Assembly: GCA_022567855.1 (NCBI GenBank)
Contig: JADFGE010000160.1
Location: forward strand, 1 to 6,966
Direction: 5' to 3'
Source: Planctomycetota bacterium
GTDB lineage: Bacteria; Planctomycetota; Phycisphaerae; Phycisphaerales; SM1A02
Length of the DNA: 6,966 nt
Below the pieces are notes generated by a model. It did no database searches. It was not told the DNA's origin and saw nothing but the letters and a program-made list of their open reading frames with translations. A program made the translations under genes and the position numbers. The first letter of the stretch is position 1. Each line of letters begins with the position of its first letter. Shown piece after piece: positions 1-5,501 of this stretch.

Positions 1-301
1 CGAGGCTGAGATCGCCTATGCCCTCATCGCCTTGCCGACCGATTACGACGCCTGGCGGCCAAGGGAGGCGACCGCCGATCAAGCCTCATTGCTCGACGAG
101 ATCATCGGGAACCTCAATCGCGCGACACAGGCCTCGGTCGAGCTGATCAAGGCCGCGCTGAGCGACGTCTCGATCTTGCGCGAGCAGCCGAGCCCGGCGC
201 ACGACGCCCTGCGCCTGGCGATCTGGTCGGACAAATCCAAGATCGATCCCGCCCAGGTCAAGCGACTGGCCGTTCTTTGGGGTCGATACTTCGACGGGTA
301 A
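1..301 (+). CDS. mtnP: 5'-methylthioadenosine phosphorylase-like protein, C-terminal end (partial)
   Basis: The gene is open from the left edge (first full codon at 2) to TAA at 299-301, giving the last 99 residues. Enzymes of this family split 5'-methylthioadenosine (or a related purine nucleoside) with phosphate into adenine and 5-methylthioribose-1-phosphate, in the cytoplasm, as part of methionine salvage. The segment EAEIAYALIALPTDYDAWR matches the conserved MTAP region usually read as a Cys/Tyr-Ala-x-Ile/Val-Ala...TDYDxW. Its Asp pair lies in the purine-binding loop that separates the adenine-specific (MTAP) from the guanine/hypoxanthine (PNP) class. The tail NLNRATQASVELIKAAL is the usual C-terminal helix, and about 40 further residues end the protein, somewhat longer than many homologues. 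An ATG-like start inside the segment (TTG at 32) is not used: the frame is open upstream. It converges on lptD with 17 bp between stops and no clear hairpin terminator. A purine nucleoside phosphorylase of the same superfamily is the alternative. Confidence 0.82.
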   Translation, partial: EAEIAYALIALPTDYDAWRPREATADQASLLDEIIGNLNRATQASVELIKAALSDVSILREQPSPAHDALRLAIWSDKSKIDPAQVKRLAVLWGRYFDG

Positions 302-318
302 ATTCGCCAGATGATGCG

Positions 319-3297
319 TCAGAACTCCGCAAGACCCATGGAGGCGGCGAACGTGGTGTCGTCGCGGATCTGGTCGTACCGGATCTGGATCGTGAGATTA
401 AAATCAGGGAAGCTGCGCGTCACGCCGAGTTGAACTGCGCGGAACTCATCTTCGCGCAAATCCCATTGCGGCCGCAGCCTTACGCGGTACTTCGGCGTGA
501 GCCGGTAGTCCCATCCGATCCCCAACAGCTCGTTGTCGCTGACGTCGATGTAGCGAAACTCAACAAAAGTTAGGAGCAGCGGATTGTGGCGAAGCTCGGC
601 GCCGATGGAGCCGCGGGCGACCGTGCTTAGGTCCAGGTCGTACGTCGCTTCGCCGACGAACGAGAGGTGGTCGCTGGGCAACCATTGGAAGGAGGTGAAC
701 ACGTGGTCGCCAAACTGCGAGTACTCCGGCCGATAGTCGAAGAACTGCGGCGTGGGTGACTCCCGGTCGCCGTCGCCGGAGCCGAGGACCAACGCTGCAT
801 CGACGGTCAGCACGTCCACCGACCGCCAGCGTCCCGGTCCGCCGCGCTGCGTCTGCCATGTGTTGCGCAACGCCAGCTCGACGATCGACCCCGTTCCCAG
901 CGACTCGACCGCCAGGTCGTACAGCGGCAGGTCGGATTGATCGACGTCGCTGTAGCCGTACCACAGGGTAAGCCTGGGCTCGATGAGGTGACGCAGGCGG
1001 TGCAGATCGAACAGCCGACTCTCGACGCTGTTGTCGATCCGTTGGATCTGCGTGTTGAAGCGAACACCGGCTGCGCCAAACAGCCGCATGGAGTCAGCAT
1101 CGGAGGAGAAATCCTCAAAGTCGTCGTCGTACGCGGTGACTCGGCCGACGAGAAACGGCGCGATCTTCACATTGCCCCACGAGCCGGGCATCACGATCTC
1201 GTGTCGTGAGTCGAAGCGATTGACAAAGTCGGTGTTGAGTCCGGCGGCGCGAAGCGTATCCGAGATTCGCGTGTCGTCATCAATACCGAACGCTCGTCCT
1301 CGCACGCCGAGTTCGCGCGGCGTGCTGCGCTCCAAGCTGAATCGCAGCCGGCTGATGCGCGTTTCTCCGGAATACGTCACTCGATCATCGAACCAGGAAT
1401 CTCCGTAGCGTCGGTAGGCGACCTCCGGGAGCCGTTCGACCTGCAACTGGCGGCTGGCCAGAAGATAGTCGTTGGAGACGAAGTCGTTCAGATCGGTTTT
1501 GGCAAGGACGGTCAACGCCTCGTTGCCCTTCACGCGCTTCAAATAGAGGCTTGTTTCGTACTCGCGGCGCTCGGCGAAATCATTTTCTCGCCATGCGGTG
1601 ATGAAGGTCTCGTCGCTGATCCACGCCACTTGGGCTTGGAGCATCCAGTTGCGGTCCAGCCGCATGATGTGTTCCCACAGGGCGACGCCGCGCAGCTCCT
1701 CATTGTGCTCGACCTCGCGTCCGGAGGATGTCCGGTCCACGCCGTCGTCGTAGAGGCCATATAGCTCAGCCGAGCCGGCGCCGTGCTCCATGTCGTAGGA
1801 CAGATCGAGTCCGAGCGCGGCGCCGCGCTTGGAGAAGCCGTCGATCCGCAAGCCGGCCTGCATCCGTTTCGGCTGGTCCATACCCAACAACGAGAAGACG
1901 TCCCATCGCGTTTCCACGCGCACCCCGTCGTTATCGCGCGTCCCGATCGACACGCTTCGCAGCGGAACGTCCTGTACCGTGCCGCTGAACTTCGGCCAGT
2001 AGAGAATAGGGGTCTCGCCGACCCGCAGTGTGTTGCCGCGACCGTCCAAATGGATTTCCGTATCATCCGGATCGCTCGTCGAGGTGCGGCGTGTCACGGT
2101 GATTCGTTCGGACCCGATCGAAAGATGCGGCGTGAAGAACTCGCTGGCCGAGGCCCGAACGTCCTTGCCCGTCCACTGATTCGCCGCAATCTGTCGCAAC
2201 TCTTCAGCCCGGATGTACACGGGAAGGCGCCCGCGATCGGCGTACGTCCGCATCACGGCGTTGAGCATGACGGCCCGGCCGGTGCGAAAGTCGTAGTACA
2301 CCTGCGGGGCGCGAACCTGGTACTGCCCCTGCTCGGCGATTACGTTCACGTTCCCCTCAAGATAGATTCCGCGGATCGACTCGGCTTCGAGCCGCCCCGT
2401 CAACATCTCCTCAATCGAACCGGGGTCTGTGAAGACGACCGCGCGCTGCGCCGAGAGCATGAGCTGTGAGATCGCCTGCCCGGCGCCGGATGCGACGTAC
2501 TCGACGACGACCGAGCCGGTCAGCGTGACGGTGTTCTCTTTCTCGCCGGTCGTGAACTCCAGTCGGTCCCACGAGAACCATACGGTGGCGTCCGGCGCCA
2601 GCAACGGCAGCATCCGGCCTTCGCGCGGCGGGAGCGTGACGTCGGTTGGCAGCGCCGCCTGATCTTGTTCCTGGGGTGGGGCCGTCTCAACCTGCACCCG
2701 TTGACGAAGCGGCGGAGGCGGCTGGGCCAGGGTGCGGCGCAAGTACTCGGCCAACCGCTGTTCAGCACGCTGCAACAACCCGCTCGCAGCCGGTCGCTTT
2801 TCGTCGAGCAGGCTGACCTCCAGCGACACCGCGCCGCGGGCGCTGCCGGTCACCAGCACTCGGTTGCCCTGCACGCCCAGACCCGCGCGCTTGGTCGGAT
2901 CGTCCACTCGGTCGAAATACATGGCGATCTGGTTGATCAACCCCTCATCGCTCGGGATGCGATTGATCCAGACCGCTGCGGCGTCGGAATGAAACGTGTA
3001 CGCGCCGATGCTGATCTGCACGTCGCCGTGAAGCACCAGGCGCTTCGTGTCGTCCACGCTCCATGCGCTGGCGCGCAACGCCTTGATTCGTACGTCGCCT
3101 GTGATCGGCTCGATCGGCAGGACGAACCCGCTGATCCGGTCGCCGGTGATTGGAACGCGTCGCTGTGCGATGGCCGGTTGATCGGCCAGACTGATCGCCG
3201 CCAAAATGACAACGGCGCAGCGCAGCGTGACGCCATCCCTGTCAGCGCGCCTCCCACGGCGAATTACCGCACCGGCATCCACCACGCCGCGGATCAT
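319..3297 (-). CDS. lptD: LptD/OstA-like outer-membrane LPS-assembly protein
   Basis: 992 residues, ATG at 3297-3295, TGA at 321-319. LptD forms the outer-membrane barrel that receives lipopolysaccharide from the periplasmic Lpt bridge and inserts it in the outer leaflet. Seen here: a signal peptide with hydrophobic core at about residues 27-38 and probable cleavage after AIA (42-44); a first OstA-like jellyroll stretch at about 60-165 (RLVLHGDVQISIGAYTFHSD); a proline/glutamine-rich linker at 190-217; a second OstA-like stretch at about 235-400; the barrel-entry motif GETPILYWPKFSG (427-439); and alternating beta-barrel sequence to the end. RHLIEPRLTLWYGYSDVDQ begins at 769, like the conserved LptD RxxxEPR...DQSDLP signature, and DQSDLPLYD follows (786-794). 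The last residue is Phe, typical of Bam substrates. The only cysteine is at residue 27, in the signal peptide, so the disulfides of E. coli LptD cannot form. The start is uncertain: no Shine-Dalgarno lies before the ATG, an in-frame TGA sits about 20 nt upstream, and GTG codons 5 and 6 are alternatives. Confidence 0.87.
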   Translation of the reverse strand: MIRGVVDAGAVIRRGRRADRDGVTLRCAVVILAAISLADQPAIAQRRVPITGDRISGFVLPIEPITGDVRIKALRASAWSVDDTKRLVLHGDVQISIGAYTFHSDAAAVWINRIPSDEGLINQIAMYFDRVDDPTKRAGLGVQGNRVLVTGSARGAVSLEVSLLDEKRPAASGLLQRAEQRLAEYLRRTLAQPPPPLRQRVQVETAPPQEQDQAALPTDVTLPPREGRMLPLLAPDATVWFSWDRLEFTTGEKENTVTLTGSVVVEYVASGAGQAISQLMLSAQRAVVFTDPGSIEEMLTGRLEAESIRGIYLEGNVNVIAEQGQYQVRAPQVYYDFRTGRAVMLNAVMRTYADRGRLPVYIRAEELRQIAANQWTGKDVRASASEFFTPHLSIGSERITVTRRTSTSDPDDTEIHLDGRGNTLRVGETPILYWPKFSGTVQDVPLRSVSIGTRDNDGVRVETRWDVFSLLGMDQPKRMQAGLRIDGFSKRGAALGLDLSYDMEHGAGSAELYGLYDDGVDRTSSGREVEHNEELRGVALWEHIMRLDRNWMLQAQVAWISDETFITAWRENDFAERREYETSLYLKRVKGNEALTVLAKTDLNDFVSNDYLLASRQLQVERLPEVAYRRYGDSWFDDRVTYSGETRISRLRFSLERSTPRELGVRGRAFGIDDDTRISDTLRAAGLNTDFVNRFDSRHEIVMPGSWGNVKIAPFLVGRVTAYDDDFEDFSSDADSMRLFGAAGVRFNTQIQRIDNSVESRLFDLHRLRHLIEPRLTLWYGYSDVDQSDLPLYDLAVESLGTGSIVELALRNTWQTQRGGPGRWRSVDVLTVDAALVLGSGDGDRESPTPQFFDYRPEYSQFGDHVFTSFQWLPSDHLSFVGEATYDLDLSTVARGSIGAELRHNPLLLTFVEFRYIDVSDNELLGIGWDYRLTPKYRVRLRPQWDLREDEFRAVQLGVTRSFPDFNLTIQIRYDQIRDDTTFAASMGLAEF

Positions 3298-3367
3298 ACG
3301 GTGGGATACGCGGACTCACAACAGGACGGTTTCTCTCGAACAGGCTGCACCGAGTCACAGGTTTCTA

Positions 3368-3398
3368 GCGAGCCGGCCCGTGCCGGGCCGGTGGACGT
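3368..3398 (+). repeat. REP-like palindromic element, copy 1
   Basis: A 31-nt unit with a perfect 8-bp stem: ccggcccg (3373-3380), loop tgc (3381-3383), cgggccgg (3384-3391). It is flanked by gcgag on the left and tggacgt on the right. The same unit occurs in reverse orientation at 3436-3466, with 24 of 31 positions identical. The design (short GC-rich hairpin with a conserved single-stranded foot, paired in inverted orientation between genes) resembles REP/BIME elements of bacterial genomes, which are mobilised by RAYT transposases. The family assignment is an inference; the structure is read directly. Confidence 0.7.
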
Positions 3399-3435
3399 GG
3401 CAGACACCTTGCGCTCGAATGCACGATGACGTCGG

Positions 3436-3466
3436 ACGTCCACCGGGTTGACACAACCCGGCTCGC
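3436..3466 (-). repeat. REP-like palindromic element, copy 2 (inverted)
   Basis: The reverse complement of this segment aligns without gaps to 3368-3398. It forms a perfect 8-bp stem, ccgggttg (3443-3450), loop aca (3451-3453), caacccgg (3454-3461). Compared with copy 1, three stem pairs differ on both sides so that pairing is kept, and one loop base differs; everything outside the inner stem is identical. The two copies are 37 bp apart, so they could also pair with each other over long arms, giving a cruciform or a large RNA hairpin in transcripts reading through from ftsY. Confidence 0.7.
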
Positions 3467-3469
3467 CCG

Positions 3470-3504
3470 AGCCCCTAGGGTCCACATAGTGGACCCTACG
3501 GGCT
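3470..3504. terminator. Long hairpin just downstream of ftsY (possible terminator or dispersed palindrome)
   Basis: Two 16-nt arms (3470-3485 and 3489-3504) enclose the loop ata (3486-3488). The inner 10 bp (tagggtccac / gtggacccta) pair perfectly, then there is one C/C mismatch, then 5 more pairs (agccc / gggct). It starts 15 nt past the ftsY stop codon, the expected place for an operon terminator or 3'-end stabilising hairpin. No run of T follows on the minus strand, so it does not look like a classical intrinsic terminator. Because the palindrome is nearly symmetric it would fold on either strand. It could equally be a third dispersed palindromic repeat next to the pair at 3368-3466. Confidence 0.55.
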
Positions 3505-3519
3505 GATGGCTTATGACGC

Positions 3520-4443
3520 CTACTCCGCGAACATCGCCTCGATGAACGACTCCGGATCGAACGCCTCGACGTCATCCAGCGTTTCACCCACGCCGATCAG
3601 CTTCACCGGGATGCCCAGCGCATCATGGATGGCCACGACGATCCCGCCTTTGGCCGTGCCGTCCAGCTTGGCTAGAAATATCCCCGTTACGTCGATCGCC
3701 TTGCTGAAGATTTGAGCCTGGGCGATGGCGTTTTGACCGGCGGTGGCGTCCAGCACCAGCAAGACCTCGTGCGGGGCCCCCGGAATTTTCTTGGCCATCA
3801 CATCACGGATCTTCGTGAGCTGCCGCATGAGGTTTGCCTGGGTGTGCAGTCGTCCCGCCGTGTCGATCAGCAATGTGTCGACGCCTCGCGCCAGGGCGGC
3901 GTCGCAGGCATCGAACACCACCGCCGCCGGATCGGCCCCCGGCGCGCCCTTGACGACATCAACGCCCAACCGCGTCGACCAAATCTCCAGTTGCTCGACC
4001 GCCGCAGCGCGGAACGTGTCCGCGGCCGCGAGCAGGACGCTGCGCCCCTCGTCGGTAAGCGACTTGGCAATCTTCGCGACGCTCGTTGTCTTGCCTGATC
4101 CGTTGACACCGGCGACGAGGATTACCGTCGGGCCGGTCGGCGCCACCCCCAGCCGGCGATCTTCCTCGTCCCATCGTGCGACAAGTTGGAGTTTGAGGAA
4201 CTCCAACGCATCTTCGCCTCTGGCGACACGTCCTTCACGGTAGGCGGTGCGTAGGCGGTCAATGATTGCCTCCGTGCCCGCAACCCCGACATCCGCGGCG
4301 ATGAGTTGAGCTTCGATCTGGTCGATCAACTCGTCGCTGAGCGTCCGGCCCCGCAGCAAGCTCCCCAGCCCGCCCCCGAGGGCTTGGCGCGTGCGGGTCA
4401 AGCCCTTGCGGATCGCGCTGATGGTGGAGACAAACAGGCCCAC
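3520..4443 (-). CDS. ftsY: Signal recognition particle receptor FtsY
   Basis: 307 residues, GTG start at 4443-4441, stop at 3522-3520. FtsY is the membrane-associated SRP-type GTPase that docks the SRP-ribosome complex at the Sec translocon. The NG domain is complete: N-domain helices at about 1-95, P-loop GVNGSGKTTS (112-121), DTFRAAA (142-148), DTAGR (194-198), TAGQNA (234-239), the guanine-specificity motif AKLDGTAKGG (258-267, with Ala where Thr is usual) and closing loop IGVGETLDDVEAF (283-295). The acidic A domain of E. coli FtsY is absent; the short basic start GLFVSTISAIRKGLTRTRQ probably provides the lipid-binding amphipathic helix, as in other compact FtsY proteins. The start follows the nusB stop by 2 nt. 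A GGAGG (minus strand, 4460-4456) lies 12 nt before the GTG, slightly far, so coupling to nusB translation is likely. Ffh is a paralogue but has an M domain, which is missing here. Confidence 0.97.
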   Translation of the reverse strand: MGLFVSTISAIRKGLTRTRQALGGGLGSLLRGRTLSDELIDQIEAQLIAADVGVAGTEAIIDRLRTAYREGRVARGEDALEFLKLQLVARWDEEDRRLGVAPTGPTVILVAGVNGSGKTTSVAKIAKSLTDEGRSVLLAAADTFRAAAVEQLEIWSTRLGVDVVKGAPGADPAAVVFDACDAALARGVDTLLIDTAGRLHTQANLMRQLTKIRDVMAKKIPGAPHEVLLVLDATAGQNAIAQAQIFSKAIDVTGIFLAKLDGTAKGGIVVAIHDALGIPVKLIGVGETLDDVEAFDPESFIEAMFAE

Positions 4444-4445
4444 GA

Positions 4446-4892
4446 CTACTCGGCGCCTCCGCTTGTCGTGTCCCGGCTGGCCGTGTCAACCTCGCGCTGC
4501 GACTTGTAAATCTTGTCGAGTACGCCGTTGATGAACAAGGGCGACTTCTGGGTGCTGAACTCCTTGGCGAGCTCCACCGCCTCGTTGATGGCGACCTTCG
4601 GCGGCGTATCGGAGCTGGTGATCTCAAAGTACGCCAGGCGAAGAATGTTGCGATCGACGACGGGTTGGCGATAGGTGGGCCAGTCGGGGGCGAGTTTGGC
4701 CACGACGGCGTCGGCCTCCTCGTGCAGCGCCCATGCCCGCACCGCCAATTCAAAGCCTTTCTCGTGAACGTCATCGTCGCCGGCCGACTGGGCCAGCGAA
4801 TCGCGCACGATCTCGGGGGTGTCGGCGCTGCCGGCGTCGAACTGATACAAGGCTTGCAACGCGCAGCGGCGGATGTCACGTGACCGTGCCAT
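4446..4892 (-). CDS. nusB: Transcription antitermination factor NusB
   Basis: 148 residues, ATG at 4892-4890, TAG at 4448-4446. NusB binds boxA RNA with NusE (ribosomal protein S10) and helps RNA polymerase resist termination, chiefly in rRNA operons. The all-helical NusB fold is recognisable throughout: the N-terminal RNA-binding helix ARSRDIRRCALQALYQFD (2-19), APDWPTYRQPVVDRNILRLAYFEI (68-91), PPKVAINEAVELAKEFS (97-113) and the family signature SPLFINGVLDKIY (117-129). The length is ordinary, with about 19 extra hydrophilic residues at the C-terminus. The ATG is chosen because only one base separates it from the ribH stop (TGA-G-ATG), and an AAGGGGAA ribosome binding site (minus strand, 4908-4901, inside the end of ribH) stands 8 nt before it. 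The gene order ribH-nusB is common in bacteria. Confidence 0.96.
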   Translation of the reverse strand: MARSRDIRRCALQALYQFDAGSADTPEIVRDSLAQSAGDDDVHEKGFELAVRAWALHEEADAVVAKLAPDWPTYRQPVVDRNILRLAYFEITSSDTPPKVAINEAVELAKEFSTQKSPLFINGVLDKIYKSQREVDTASRDTTSGGAE

Positions 4893-4893
4893 C

Positions 4894-5385
4894 TCAACAT
4901 TTCCCCTTGGGCGGCGGGCATTGCAGCGACCGGATGGTGCAGGCGGCCTCGATGGCTGCGGTCATCGCCTCGGCGCCCTTGTTGCCTTTCGCGCCGCCGG
5001 CGCGGGCTTGGGCCTGGGCCAGCGTTTGGCAGGTCAGCACGCCGAACGACACGGGTACGCCCGTCTGCGCCGTGATCATCGTCAATCCTTGTGCGAGCGC
5101 GCTGGCGATGTACTGGTCGTGTGTCGTTTCGCCTGAGATCACACAGCCGAGGGCCACCACCGCGTCAATATCATCGCGCACCGCCAGCGCGCGGGCGATG
5201 GCGGTCAGCTCGAACGCGCCGGGGGCGGCGACGACACGAAGGTTCTCCTTCGAGCCTCCCGCCGAGATAAAGCGCTCGATCGCCGCGGCGGACATCGCCT
5301 CGGTGATGGGCGCGTGATACCGGCTGACGGCGAGTCCAATCCGCAGCCCGGCAGCGTTGGCGGTATTCTCCGGGTCGGCAAACAT
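4894..5385 (-). CDS. ribH: 6,7-dimethyl-8-ribityllumazine synthase
   Basis: 163 residues, ATG at 5385-5383, TGA at 4896-4894. RibH condenses 5-amino-6-ribitylamino-uracil with 3,4-dihydroxy-2-butanone 4-phosphate to the lumazine that riboflavin synthase uses, the penultimate step of riboflavin synthesis. The family pattern is complete: the N-terminal substrate strand IGLAVSRYH (16-24, Tyr23 as the stacking aromatic), VVAAPGAFELT (51-61), VVALGCVISGETTHDQY (76-92) with the phosphate-binding GETT and the catalytic His89, PVSFGVLT (111-118), and QARAGGAKGNKGAEA (126-140) with the phosphate-contacting Arg128. The C-terminal tail CPPPKGKC is unusual in having two cysteines but lies outside the active site. 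First gene of the ribH-nusB-ftsY operon, with a predicted promoter about 50 nt upstream. No FMN riboswitch fits: the space between promoter and start is only about 40 nt. The start lacks a strong Shine-Dalgarno sequence. Confidence 0.97.
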   Translation of the reverse strand: MFADPENTANAAGLRIGLAVSRYHAPITEAMSAAAIERFISAGGSKENLRVVAAPGAFELTAIARALAVRDDIDAVVALGCVISGETTHDQYIASALAQGLTMITAQTGVPVSFGVLTCQTLAQAQARAGGAKGNKGAEAMTAAIEAACTIRSLQCPPPKGKC

Positions 5386-5433
5386 TCTGGTAAAAAAGCG
5401 GCGTAGCGGCGTGCGGGGTATGGTGACGGGCGC

Positions 5434-5462
5434 ATACTACGAGCCGCCGCCATTGGGATCAA
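5434..5462 (-). promoter_or_regulatory. Predicted sigma70-type promoter of ribH-nusB-ftsY
   Basis: On the minus strand TTGATC (5462-5457) serves as -35 and TAGTAT (5439-5434) as -10, each matching 4 of 6 consensus bases, with exactly 17 bp between. Transcription would begin near 5427 and leave a leader of about 42 nt before the ribH ATG. Position, spacing and orientation all fit, in an otherwise GC-rich 116-bp divergent gap. It is a consensus reading only. Confidence 0.5.
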
Positions 5463-5501
5463 TTCGACCCGGTGCGATCCGACACCCGGTACGATGCACC
5501 C

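Larger units (their letters stand above)
3298..3519. other. Non-coding ftsY-lptD gap with clustered hairpins
   Basis: This 222-bp gap separates the ftsY stop from the lptD start, both on the minus strand. No frame in it looks like a gene; the open frames that cross it are read-through from antisense shadows. Its half nearest ftsY (3368-3504) is packed with palindromes, listed separately. The 70 bp next to lptD (3298-3367) hold no convincing promoter or ribosome binding site that I can name, although the lptD promoter would be expected there if lptD is transcribed independently of the ftsY operon. Confidence 0.8.

Noticed and set aside
302..318. A bidirectional terminator between the convergent mtnP and lptD genes
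   Set aside because: The gap has only 17 bases and contains no inverted repeat or T-run that I can see.
3229..3257. An ATG behind a GGGAGG near 3234, suggesting a different lptD start or an N-terminal frameshift
   Set aside because: That ATG is out of frame; the in-frame reading gives a clean signal peptide (hydrophobic core, AIA cleavage site) continuous with the mature protein, so no frameshift is needed.
1783..3429. Long plus-strand open frames (1783-2469 and 2665-3429) opposite lptD
   Set aside because: They lie fully or mostly within the coding region of a well-supported 992-residue LptD gene and have no recognisable motifs. Long antisense frames are expected in GC-rich coding DNA.
4259..4921. 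A 220-residue minus-strand frame across nusB and the start of ftsY
   Set aside because: It is an out-of-frame reading of two clear genes and consists of Arg, Pro, Ser and Thr-rich sequence with no domain pattern.
5490..5495. tacgat as a -10 box giving a leaderless transcript starting at GTG 5502
   Set aside because: The spacing to 5502 would fit a leaderless mRNA, but there is no -35 match at 16-18 bp and GTG leaderless starts are uncommon, so the evidence is one weak hexamer.
5386..5501. An FMN riboswitch before ribH
   Set aside because: The gap is too short for the conserved RFN fold, and the predicted transcription start leaves a leader of only about 42 nt.
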